From positions 1-12,817 of the forward strand of contig CAMLNK010000027.1 of NCBI GenBank assembly GCA_946481035.1: a stretch of 12,817 nucleotides of DNA. The letters run 5' to 3'. Shown in pieces: positions 1-5,957 of this stretch (the stretch's first letter is position 1; the number at the start of each line of letters is the position of its first letter). The stretch comes from an uncultured Dyadobacter sp. Lineage in GTDB: Bacteria; Bacteroidota; Bacteroidia; Cytophagales; Spirosomataceae. The translations under genes and the position numbers were made by a program. The notes beneath the pieces are model-generated. The model was not told where the DNA came from and did no database searches. It saw nothing but the letters and a program-made list of their open reading frames with translations.

Positions 1-249
1 CAATGCATTTCCCGCGGCTGCTGTCGCGTACAAATGGTTTGAATATGCCCCGCCGAAAGTTAGTATGGCTCCTGCGCCCGTGCGCCGGGCTTCAAGCAAA
101 TTGTATTTCAGCTTCCGCCATTTGTTACCCGAAACAGTCGGGTGAATGAGATCATCGCGTTTCAAGTACAGCTGCACACCGGCCTTTTCCGTCTGCTCAT
201 TCGAGAGCTGTTGCAGTAGCGTGGGAATCGACGCGCTCAGTAAATCCAC
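1..249 (-). CDS. 1-aminocyclopropane-1-carboxylate deaminase / D-cysteine desulfhydrase family protein (5' part only)
   Basis: This is the N-terminal 83 codons of a PLP-dependent enzyme; the gene runs off the left edge of the window. The frame reads through SIPTLLQQL, then LYLKRDDLIHP, then SGNKWRKLKYNL and FGGAYSNHLYATAAAG. The SGNK-x-RKL motif carries the lysine that forms the Schiff base with PLP (K43 from the chosen start), and the GGAYSNH stretch is the phosphate/substrate-binding region of this fold-type II family. Members deaminate ACC or desulfhydrate D-cysteine; the truncated sequence does not tell which. The chosen start is GTG at 249, because an in-frame TAA lies directly upstream at 250-252 and the family usually begins a few residues before the IPTPL-like segment. 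The gene is divergent from the pseudouridine synthase gene, with only 38 bases between start codons. The family call is firm; the exact substrate is open. Confidence 0.85.
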   Translation of the reverse strand, partial: MDLLSASIPTLLQQLSNEQTEKAGVQLYLKRDDLIHPTVSGNKWRKLKYNLLEARRTGAGAILTFGGAYSNHLYATAAAGNAL

Positions 250-258
250 TTATTTTGA

Positions 259-266
259 TAATTTTG
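259..266 (+). promoter_or_regulatory. possible -7 element for the pseudouridine synthase gene
   Basis: TAATTTTG fits the Bacteroidota -7 consensus TAnnTTTG and lies 21 bases before the ATG at 288. I see no good TTTG -33 box 17-23 bases upstream, so this rests on one element in an AT-rich divergent gap and is weak. Confidence 0.25.
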
Positions 267-287
267 CTGATAGTAAAACAAAAAAGG

Positions 288-1319
288 ATGTCCGTAGAAC
301 TGGTTGATATTGCCTCCGAAGAGGACGATTTATTTGAACATTACCGCATTGTCGCCGACAAGGGCCAAAGCCTGATGCGGCTCGATAAGTTCCTGAATCT
401 TCACGTAGCCAACGCTTCGAGGACAAAAATACAAAACGGCATCGAAGCGGAGGCCGTAAAGGTAAATGGGCAGCCGACGAAAGCCAGTTACAAGGTCAAG
501 CCGTTTGACGTGATCACGCTTTCGCTCCCGGAGCCCCCGCGCGACACCGAGATCCTCCCCGAAAATATCCCGCTGAATATCGTGTATGAGGACGACGTGC
601 TGATGATCATCAACAAACCCGCGGGAATGGTCGTCCACCCGGCATATGGCAACTGGACAGGCACGCTGATCAATGGATTGGTATACCACTTCCAGCAGCT
701 CCCCACCGGCCGGAATGGCGAAGGCCGCCCGGGATTGGTGCACCGCATCGATAAGGATACCTCCGGCCTGCTCGTGATCGCGAAAACCGAGTTTGCGATG
801 ACTTTCCTCGCCAGCCAATTCGCCGATCACTCAATTGAACGAACCTATCACGCATTGATATGGGGCGAACCCAAAGCCGAAAAAGGCACCGTTACCGGCC
901 ACATCGGGCGCAGTGCACGTGACAGGCGCGTGATGGACGTCTTCGTGGACGGCAGCCAGGGTAAGCGTGCAGTGACGCATTACGAGGTCATTAAGCCGCT
1001 TCGCTACGTTTCGATGATCAAATGCAACCTCGAAACCGGTCGCACGCACCAGATCCGTGCGCATATGAAACATATCGGCCACCCGATCTTCAACGACCCG
1101 ATGTACGGGGGCGACAAGATCCTGCGGGGAGTTTCGAGCGGCAGTTATAAGGCGATGGTCGAAAACGGGTTCAGCCTCATTCCCGGGCAGGCATTGCACG
1201 CGAAATCGCTCGGTTTTATCCATCCTACTACACGCCAGTGGATCCAGTTCGACACCGATTTACCCGAAAATTTCCAGGCAATCCTCGAAAAGTGGGAAAA
1301 CTATGTGAACTCTCAGTAG
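288..1319 (+). CDS. rluD: RluA/RluD family 23S rRNA pseudouridine synthase
   Basis: This 343-residue protein isomerises uridines to pseudouridine in large-subunit rRNA, by family most likely the helix-69 sites modified by RluD. An N-terminal S4-type RNA-binding domain (about residues 28-80, beginning LMRLDKFL) precedes the catalytic domain. The catalytic motif HRIDKDTSG starts at H152, with the nucleophilic aspartate at D155. Further family signatures are the INKPAGMVVHP segment before it, and LETGRTHQIRAHMKHIGHPIFND after it. The length is normal for RluD. An open frame extends upstream to a TTG at 255, but the ATG at 288 sits just ahead of the usual N-terminal region and is preceded by an A-rich leader, so I prefer it. 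The GNAT gene follows on the same strand after 50 bases and may be cotranscribed. RluC or another paralogue cannot be fully excluded, because Bacteroidota carry several copies of this family. Confidence 0.92.
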   Translation: MSVELVDIASEEDDLFEHYRIVADKGQSLMRLDKFLNLHVANASRTKIQNGIEAEAVKVNGQPTKASYKVKPFDVITLSLPEPPRDTEILPENIPLNIVYEDDVLMIINKPAGMVVHPAYGNWTGTLINGLVYHFQQLPTGRNGEGRPGLVHRIDKDTSGLLVIAKTEFAMTFLASQFADHSIERTYHALIWGEPKAEKGTVTGHIGRSARDRRVMDVFVDGSQGKRAVTHYEVIKPLRYVSMIKCNLETGRTHQIRAHMKHIGHPIFNDPMYGGDKILRGVSSGSYKAMVENGFSLIPGQALHAKSLGFIHPTTRQWIQFDTDLPENFQAILEKWENYVNSQ

Positions 1320-1369
1320 GAAATAGTATATTCTCGATTCTTAACCTTTCTAATCAATAAACCACTAAC

Positions 1370-1813
1370 ATGAATATCTCGACCAGGCAGGGAACAGCAG
1401 AAGATATACCCGCAATTTTTGAATTGGTGAAAGAGCTTGCGATCTATGAACGGGCGCTGAACCAGGTAACCAATAATGTCGACAAAATGAACCGCGATTA
1501 CAACGAAAAGCTTTTCGACTTTTTCGTTGCAGAAGTCGATTCCAAGATCATCGGGCTTTGTCTTTACTACTACCGCTATTCTACCTGGAAAGGAAAGCGG
1601 CTCTACATGGAAGACATCATCGTTACCGAATCCATGCGCGGGAACGGGATTGGTAAAATCCTTTTCGACGCCACGGTAACCGCGGCGAAACAGGTAGGCT
1701 GTACGGGAATGATGTGGCAGGTGCTCGACTGGAACACGTCGGCAGTCAATTTTTACCGCAAATACGGCACCAATTTCGACAATGAATGGATCAACTGTAA
1801 CCTGGATTTTTGA
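1370..1813 (+). CDS. GNAT family N-acetyltransferase, spermidine/thialysine acetyltransferase-like
   Basis: This 147-residue single-domain GNAT enzyme transfers an acetyl group from acetyl-CoA to an amine. The acetyl-CoA pyrophosphate loop R-G-N-G-I-G is at residues 90-95. The pattern resembles the SSAT (spermidine/spermine N1-acetyltransferase) and thialysine acetyltransferase subgroup: ELAIYERA near the N-terminus, LYMEDIIV before the CoA loop, WQVLDWNTSAVNFY near the C-terminus, and a final EWINCNL. Y129 in NFYRKYG is the candidate general acid. The substrate is inferred only from this resemblance; it could be a polyamine, a lysine analogue or something else small and basic. It lies 50 bases after the pseudouridine synthase gene and ends at the terminator shared with trmD. 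Confidence 0.88.
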   Translation: MNISTRQGTAEDIPAIFELVKELAIYERALNQVTNNVDKMNRDYNEKLFDFFVAEVDSKIIGLCLYYYRYSTWKGKRLYMEDIIVTESMRGNGIGKILFDATVTAAKQVGCTGMMWQVLDWNTSAVNFYRKYGTNFDNEWINCNLDF

Positions 1814-1837
1814 GAGGTTACAGAGCAAGTATACTAA

Positions 1838-1880
1838 AAGGCCGGCCTGCTGTCATTGCAACAGGTCCGGCCTTCTTTCT
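1838..1880. terminator. bidirectional terminator between the GNAT gene and trmD
   Basis: The left arm AAGGCCGG-CCTG (1838-1849) pairs with CAGG-t-CCGGCCTT (1862-1874). The stem is 12 base pairs with one bulged base and a 12-base loop. On the plus strand it is followed by the T-rich CTTTCTTT. On the minus strand it is followed by TTTTAGTATA. It can therefore end transcription of both convergent genes. The trmD stop codon (1853-1855) lies in the loop. Confidence 0.85.
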
Positions 1881-2530
1881 TTAGTTCTTTGGAGCGACTG
1901 CTCGTAGCGCCATTCTTCAATCTTCGCTTCATGCCCCGACATCAGGATTTCGGGTACTTTATGGCCTTCAAAATCGGCCGGGCGGGAATATACCGGCGGT
2001 GCCAGCAGATTGTCCTGGAATGAGTCCGTCAATGCGGAAGTTTCGTCGTTCAGCACGCCCGGGATGAGGCGGATAATGGCGTCTGCAAGTACAGCCGCAG
2101 CCAACTCCCCACCCGACAGCACATAATCACCAATGCTGATTTCCTTCGTCACGAACATGTCGCGTACGCGCTGGTCTACGCCCTTGTAATGCCCGCAGAG
2201 CATCATCAGGTTGCCTTGCAATGACAGCTGGTTCACCATCCGTTGCTGCATTTGTTCGCCGTCCGGAGTGAGGTAAATGATTTCATCATACTCCCGTTCG
2301 GCCTGCAATGCACGAATGCACCGCGCAATCGGCTCGATCTGCAACACCATTCCTGCCCCGCCGCCGAATGCGTAATCGTCGATCGTGCGGTGTTTATTAG
2401 TGGAATAATCGCGGATGTCGTGAATCACCACTTCCACATGATTGGCCTGCTGCGCCCGTTTCAATATCGAATGCGCGAAAAAGCTATCAAGCAGGCTCGG
2501 TACGCAACTCAATATATCAATCCGCATCAT
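1853..2530 (-). CDS. trmD: tRNA (guanine-37-N1)-methyltransferase TrmD
   Basis: TrmD methylates N1 of G37 next to the anticodon using S-adenosylmethionine, which prevents +1 frameshifting. The 225-residue protein has the features of the SPOUT trefoil-knot fold: [13 protein letters not shown] in the N-terminal half, [12 protein letters not shown] and then [16 protein letters not shown] forming the knot and AdoMet pocket, and the C-terminal [16 protein letters not shown] and [13 protein letters not shown] segments. The length is typical. The gene begins ATGATG; either Met is possible (2530 or 2527). The start overlaps the end of rimM by about 11-14 bases, which implies translational coupling. 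It is the last gene of the operon rpsP-rimM-trmD. In many bacteria rplS would follow, but here the strand switches instead. Confidence 0.97.
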   Translation of the reverse strand: MMRIDILSCVPSLLDSFFAHSILKRAQQANHVEVVIHDIRDYSTNKHRTIDDYAFGGGAGMVLQIEPIARCIRALQAEREYDEIIYLTPDGEQMQQRMVNQLSLQGNLMMLCGHYKGVDQRVRDMFVTKEISIGDYVLSGGELAAAVLADAIIRLIPGVLNDETSALTDSFQDNLLAPPVYSRPADFEGHKVPEILMSGHEAKIEEWRYEQSLQRTKERRPDLLQ

Positions 2531-3077
2531 CGGGAGTGCTGTCTGATGAATTATCGAGATAAACTTCCAAAAGACCTTCCGGCAGGTTTACCAGTAACGA
2601 TTTGGCCTCCTTGTCGGCTTTGATCACAATATCATTGGCAGTTGGGATCAGCACTTCCGAACCCTGGTAATCCATCGCGATCAGGTCCTGGCCATTCAGT
2701 GAATACACTTCGCGTACAATGCCCAGCTCTCCCAGCGTTTCGTCCACCACTTTGAAGCCTTTGATCTCGTGGTAATAGAACTCATCTTCACCGAGTTCGT
2801 CCAAATCTTCCAAAGGCAGATAAAGCGAGCTGCCTACGAGTGCCTGCGCTTTCACGATGGTATCGACGTCCTCGAAAGTCACGATCGCATTGCTTTGCTT
2901 CTGCAAATTGATGTCCTCGATAAAATAAGGCACCAGCTCACCTTTGATCTCGATATAAACCGTTTCCAGGTCTTCATAATCATCCGGATAATCCACGTCC
3001 AGATAAATTACCACATTGCCGGCGGTGCCGTGGGTCCGCACGATATAGCCCAATAAATAACAGTTATCCTGTGTCAT
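2517..3077 (-). CDS. rimM: ribosome maturation factor RimM
   Basis: RimM is a 30S assembly factor that binds ribosomal protein S19 and helps mature the 16S 3' domain head. The 186-residue protein begins [17 protein letters not shown], the classic RimM N-terminal beta-barrel signature. Its C-terminal PRC-barrel runs from about residue 98, with [11 protein letters not shown], then [29 protein letters not shown] and finally [11 protein letters not shown]. The protein is notably acidic, and its last residues ([11 protein letters not shown] region) form a short acidic tail. The ATG at 3077 is the obvious start. The gap to rpsP is 90 bases and contains a small hairpin. Its 3' end overlaps the trmD start. 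Confidence 0.95.
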   Translation of the reverse strand: MTQDNCYLLGYIVRTHGTAGNVVIYLDVDYPDDYEDLETVYIEIKGELVPYFIEDINLQKQSNAIVTFEDVDTIVKAQALVGSSLYLPLEDLDELGEDEFYYHEIKGFKVVDETLGELGIVREVYSLNGQDLIAMDYQGSEVLIPTANDIVIKADKEAKSLLVNLPEGLLEVYLDNSSDSTPDDAD

Positions 3078-3118
3078 TTGCGGGATTTAATATTTTGGTT
3101 CTGTATAAAACAATATGA

Positions 3119-3141
3119 GTCTGTGCGGAATACCGACAGAC
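3119..3141 (-). other. intercistronic hairpin between rpsP and rimM
   Basis: GTCTGT (3119-3124) and CGG (3126-3128) pair with CCG (3133-3135) and ACAGAC (3136-3141), giving a nine-pair stem with one bulge and a four-base loop. On the minus strand it is followed by a mixed AT stretch including TTTT, not a proper U-run. It could be a weak attenuator or an RNA stability element separating S16 output from RimM/TrmD output. The structure is seen directly; the role is inference. Confidence 0.5.
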
Positions 3142-3167
3142 CCATAGCGCAATGTATGTACATTAAA

Positions 3168-3728
3168 TTATTCTGCTGACTCTTCTGCCGGAGCATCTGC
3201 TTCGGTAGCTTCTGCTGTTGCGTCAGCGGCTTCGTCAACCACTTCCTCAGTTGCAGCTTCTTCCACAACAGGAGCATTTTTCTTAGCGATAGCCTCAGCA
3301 CGAGCTTCATTAACTTTACGTTCAGCGTCAAGTTTCGCTTTCTTGTCAGCCTCTTTCTGCGCTGCCAAAGAATCAGCAGCAGTAGCTTTACGGTCTGTTT
3401 TCGAACCTTTCCACTCTTCGAAACGTGAATCAGCAACTTCTTGCGAGATAGCACCTTTCAAAACACCTACTTGCAAGTGCTTGCGAAGCAATACACCTTC
3501 GTGTTGCAAAATTGAACGCGCTGTGTCAGTTGGCTGAGCACCTTTCAAAAGCCAGTCAACTGCTTTGTCTGATTCCAAAACGATGGAAGCAGGGTTGGTA
3601 CCTGGGTTGTAGATACCCAATTTTTCGATGAAGCGACCATCACGTGGTGCTCTGGCATCTGCGACTACGATATCATAGATCGCTTTCTTTTTGCGTCCCC
3701 GACGCGCTAATCTGATTTTAACTGCCAT
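3168..3728 (-). CDS. rpsP: 30S ribosomal protein S16 (bS16) with long C-terminal extension
   Basis: bS16 binds 16S rRNA and drives 30S assembly. The first 80 or so residues are the conserved S16 core: MAVKIRLARRGRKKKAIYDI, then DGRFIEKLGIYNPGTNP, then DWLLKGAQPTDTARSIL. Typical S16 is 80-90 residues long, so the remaining roughly 100 are an extension. It has a helical Lys/Ala/Glu-rich stretch (about 115-150), then a strongly acidic Ala/Glu/Asp/Thr tail to residue 186. Extended S16 is common in Bacteroidota. Codon choice favours CGT, GGT, GCA/GCT and GAA, unlike the GC-rich choices of fabG or rluD, as expected for a highly expressed gene. It heads the rpsP-rimM-trmD operon, about 50 bases downstream of a good -7 element. 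Confidence 0.97.
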   Translation of the reverse strand: MAVKIRLARRGRKKKAIYDIVVADARAPRDGRFIEKLGIYNPGTNPASIVLESDKAVDWLLKGAQPTDTARSILQHEGVLLRKHLQVGVLKGAISQEVADSRFEEWKGSKTDRKATAADSLAAQKEADKKAKLDAERKVNEARAEAIAKKNAPVVEEAATEEVVDEAADATAEATEADAPAEESAE

Positions 3729-3776
3729 TTGTGAATTTGTTATGGTTGGGAGCTCGTCCCGTAATTAAACAGGGTG

Positions 3777-3784
3777 CAAAGGTA
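3777..3784 (-). promoter_or_regulatory. -7 promoter element for the rpsP-rimM-trmD operon
   Basis: On the minus strand this reads TACCTTTG, an exact match to TAnnTTTG. It lies about 50 bases upstream of the rpsP ATG, between that gene and the terminator of the OmpA-family gene. No exact TTTG sits at the normal -33 distance, so that element is degenerate. Confidence 0.65.
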
Positions 3785-3814
3785 CGCAAAACTTTCCTGT
3801 TTCTTGATATAGCC

Positions 3815-3849
3815 AAACAAAAAAGGGAGACAATTTCTCGTCTCCCTTT
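3815..3849 (-). terminator. rho-independent terminator of the OmpA-family gene
   Basis: The arms AAAGGGAGAC (3822-3831) and GTCTCCCTTT (3840-3849) form a perfect ten-pair stem with an eight-base loop. On the minus strand the stem runs into TTTTTTGTTT. It lies 19 bases after the stop codon of the OmpA-family gene and isolates it from rpsP. Confidence 0.93.
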
Positions 3850-3868
3850 CGGTGTGTTAGTGCAGCTA

Positions 3869-5377
3869 CTAGCGGCGGAAACCAGCCGGGTAAGTAGAGC
3901 GGATTGTATTGTTAGGCAGGATCTTGATCTCAACGCGACGGTTAGATTGAAGACCTTCTACTGTTGTGTTTTCTGCGATCGGGCGATATTCACCGTAGTA
4001 CTCAGTGATAATACGGCTAGGATCTGTCAAGCCTGCGCGAACCAGGAAGCGTTTCGCTGCATCCACACGACGACGTGACAGGGATACGTTGTAGCTATCC
4101 GAAGCACGGGCATCCGTGTGACCTACGAGTACGATGCGGCAGTTGGTACGCATGTTCAACAGTTCAACCACTTTGCTGAGTGTTTCTTTCGAAGGATTGC
4201 GGATGATCGCCTTGTCGGTATCGAATTCGATATTGCTGAACAACGCTTCGCATTCGTCTTTCGGCAGGTTATTTTTGATAGCGTCGCGGATGATTTTATC
4301 AATATCCAATGCAACACCACCACCTGATACGATGCTACCGGCAGGTGTATTTGCTTCTTTATCGAACAGGTCAGCTACGCCGTCGCCGTCGGAGTCAGTA
4401 TAAAGACGTGGGTCAACCGGCTTAGGCATGTTAGCTTTCGCGATTGAATCCGCATCGTTCATAGTCGGGTTGTAAGGAACCGGGATCAGCTGTTGCGGGT
4501 TAGCCCAACGCAGGTGGTAACGACCGGCAGCCGCATCGTATTTACCATCTTTCGCTCTTACCGCATTCTTACCAAGTTTGTAAGTAAGCGCCAGCGACAG
4601 CATTCCGTAAGCATCGTTCCTTGAATCACCTTTTGCGAACGTCCAGATTCCTTGCTGACTTACATAGTCACTAAGGCCACCAACTGTTGCATCCAGTTTT
4701 TCTGTATTTACAAAGTTATGCGTGTAGTCAAGTCCAAGGTCGAACCGTGAGCTCAGTTCATAGTGAACTGTAAAACCAACTGGTACTACCCATTCGCGTG
4801 TGTAAGTGGATCCGTTGCGTTCCCATTTACCGGCTGTTTTCGAGCTGGCGTCGGTGTTGGTAGAGAAGTCACCTGAAATACCTTTGGTAACGTTGGTGTA
4901 ATCTACGTCTGTGTGATAATAGATAATACCACCTCCCAAATGCGCATCTACTTTCCAGCGGCGCAATTTATTGTAACCGAGCAGCAAACGGTTCACATTA
5001 AGTGTTCCGTCCAAAGTCAGTTGAACAAATGAAGGGCTGTTGAAAGTAGCGCTGTAAGTATCACCGCTCAAAGAGCTCTGGTGATTGTCTTTGGCTCCCT
5101 GAAGACGGCCGTTATAGCCTGTCAGCTGGATACCGAACAGTGGTGTAAGTTGCTTATTCAATGAAAGCCCCCATGCACCTGTCAATTCTTCCCGGTCTCC
5201 ACGCCTGAAGCCATTGTACTGGGTCAAATCTCCGAAGAATTTTGTAATACCTCCGTAACCTGTGATTGACCAAGTATTCATTTTGTTAGGTCCGTCGTAT
5301 GTACGGTTTTGAGCTTGCGTATTGTAGCTCAGGAGGGTAGAACAAAGTAAAGCAACGTAAAGATTCTTTTTCTTCAT
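3869..5377 (-). CDS. OmpA-family outer-membrane protein with C-terminal peptidoglycan-binding domain
   Basis: This 502-residue protein probably spans the outer membrane and tethers it to the cell wall. It has a signal peptide (residues 1-22, MKKKNLYVALLCSTLL then a TQAQ cleavage region). A beta-rich region follows (about 30-270) with alternating aromatic strands and closing LALTYKLG, likely a beta-barrel. Next comes a short Asp/Gly calcium-type linker DSDGDGVADLFD (about 326-337), as in thrombospondin type 3 repeats. The OmpA C-terminal domain runs from about 375 to 490. It holds IEFDTDKAIIR, VGHTDARASDSYN (H420, D422) and LSRRRVDAAKRFL, whose Asp and Arg residues bind diaminopimelate. The frame stays open to a GTG at 5386, but the ATG at 5377 gives a canonical signal peptide. 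The gene is monocistronic, with its own promoter and strong terminator. Its codon bias resembles rpsP, suggesting abundant expression. The exact orthologue name is unknown. Confidence 0.93.
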   Translation of the reverse strand: MKKKNLYVALLCSTLLSYNTQAQNRTYDGPNKMNTWSITGYGGITKFFGDLTQYNGFRRGDREELTGAWGLSLNKQLTPLFGIQLTGYNGRLQGAKDNHQSSLSGDTYSATFNSPSFVQLTLDGTLNVNRLLLGYNKLRRWKVDAHLGGGIIYYHTDVDYTNVTKGISGDFSTNTDASSKTAGKWERNGSTYTREWVVPVGFTVHYELSSRFDLGLDYTHNFVNTEKLDATVGGLSDYVSQQGIWTFAKGDSRNDAYGMLSLALTYKLGKNAVRAKDGKYDAAAGRYHLRWANPQQLIPVPYNPTMNDADSIAKANMPKPVDPRLYTDSDGDGVADLFDKEANTPAGSIVSGGGVALDIDKIIRDAIKNNLPKDECEALFSNIEFDTDKAIIRNPSKETLSKVVELLNMRTNCRIVLVGHTDARASDSYNVSLSRRRVDAAKRFLVRAGLTDPSRIITEYYGEYRPIAENTTVEGLQSNRRVEIKILPNNTIRSTYPAGFRR

Positions 5378-5404
5378 GGGAAACACGCGTTATGTGATTC
5401 AATT

Positions 5405-5432
5405 CAAATATAGCATTATAAATAAATTCAAA
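5405..5432 (-). promoter_or_regulatory. promoter of the OmpA-family gene
   Basis: On the minus strand a TTTG box (5429-5432) is followed after 16 bases by TATATTTG (5405-5412), an exact TAnnTTTG -7 element. The spacer is slightly shorter than the usual 17-23 bases. It lies 27 bases upstream of the ATG and begins only seven bases past the U-run of rnpB. Confidence 0.7.
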
Positions 5433-5440
5433 AATCAGAA

Positions 5441-5856
5441 AAAAAGCCAAGCCTGTAAGCCGGGTTCTGTGACTTCGACCAGCAAACCTGATCTCCGCTC
5501 CTGCCATTTATCCAGGATTCCGGTCACCCGGAACCTCTAACGATCTACCCGTGTCGGCGCCCCGAAGGAACAGGGACGAGTAGCCCCATTAACCAACACC
5601 TATTTGACCTTTCAGCCCGTAAGGTTTACCATGCATTCCCTGTCACCAGGAAACCGGTGGGCTCTTACTCCACCTTTTCACCCTTACCGAGGCATACAAA
5701 AAATATGCCAGGGCGGTATCTTTTCTGTGGCACTTGCTGTCAACGGACCGTCACCAGTTCGTTGCCTTCCCGTTAGGAAGTACGGTACTCTGTGCTGCCC
5801 GGACTTTCCTCCCCGGTTAAAAAACCGCAGCGGCAGGACAGCTTAGACCTTTCCTC
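5441..5856 (-). ncRNA. rnpB: RNase P RNA (bacterial type A)
   Basis: This is the catalytic RNA of ribonuclease P, which removes 5' leaders from pre-tRNAs. Read on the minus strand it contains the universal 5' core GAGGAAAGTCCGGGC followed by AGCACAGAG (5789-5812). It also has the P10/P11 region GGGTGAAAAGGTG with GAGTAAGAGCCCACCG (5655-5683) and the 3' core CAGAACCCGGCTTACAGGC (5451-5469). A cUUCGg tetraloop hairpin is visible in between. The 5' and 3' ends (around AAGGTCTAAGCTGT and ACAGGCTTGGCTT) can pair as P1 with some G-U pairs and bulges. The 3' end runs into seven T residues (5439-5445), acting as terminator. The ends are estimated: the 5' end from the promoter, the 3' end from the U-run. 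The length, about 415 bases, is normal for type A. Confidence 0.96.
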
Positions 5857-5862
5857 TGACCA

Positions 5863-5870
5863 CAAAGCTA
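5863..5870 (-). promoter_or_regulatory. -7 promoter element of rnpB
   Basis: TAGCTTTG on the minus strand is an exact TAnnTTTG match, placed about seven bases ahead of the predicted 5' end of the RNase P RNA. A convincing -33 box is not seen. Position relative to the RNA makes the assignment likely. Confidence 0.65.
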
Positions 5871-5957
5871 AGAAATACTTTCTTTCGATCAGCAGTCAAT
5901 ATACCATAAAAAGTAAAAAAATATGGCACTTACGCTGATTATTGTACAAATTTTTGA

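Noticed and set aside
3074..3454. A 126-codon minus-strand open frame overlapping the rpsP tail and running through the gap to overlap the rimM start by ATGA
   Set aside because: Its Lys/Leu/Gln-rich product is what the repetitive Ala/Glu codons of the S16 tail yield in a shifted frame. It has no domain signature, and I see no slippery site for programmed frameshifting.
3748..3760. GGGA-N5-TCCC hairpin in the rpsP leader as an autoregulatory S16 site
   Set aside because: A four-pair stem is easily found by chance, and no established S16 leader motif is recognisable.
5286..5507. A 73-codon minus-strand open frame spanning the rnpB 3' end and the OmpA-family gene start
   Set aside because: It crosses the rnpB U-run and the ompA promoter and is out of frame with the outer-membrane protein gene; no protein signature.
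5604..5846. An 80-codon plus-strand open frame
   Set aside because: It is antisense to the conserved core of RNase P RNA, whose sequence fully explains the region.
5888..5939. Imperfect hairpin (ATCAGC/GCTGAT plus CCATA/TATGG) as terminator of the DUF4403 gene
   Set aside because: The two short stems are separated by a large mismatched interior loop, and the T-run sits in the loop instead of after the stem. Too weak to call.
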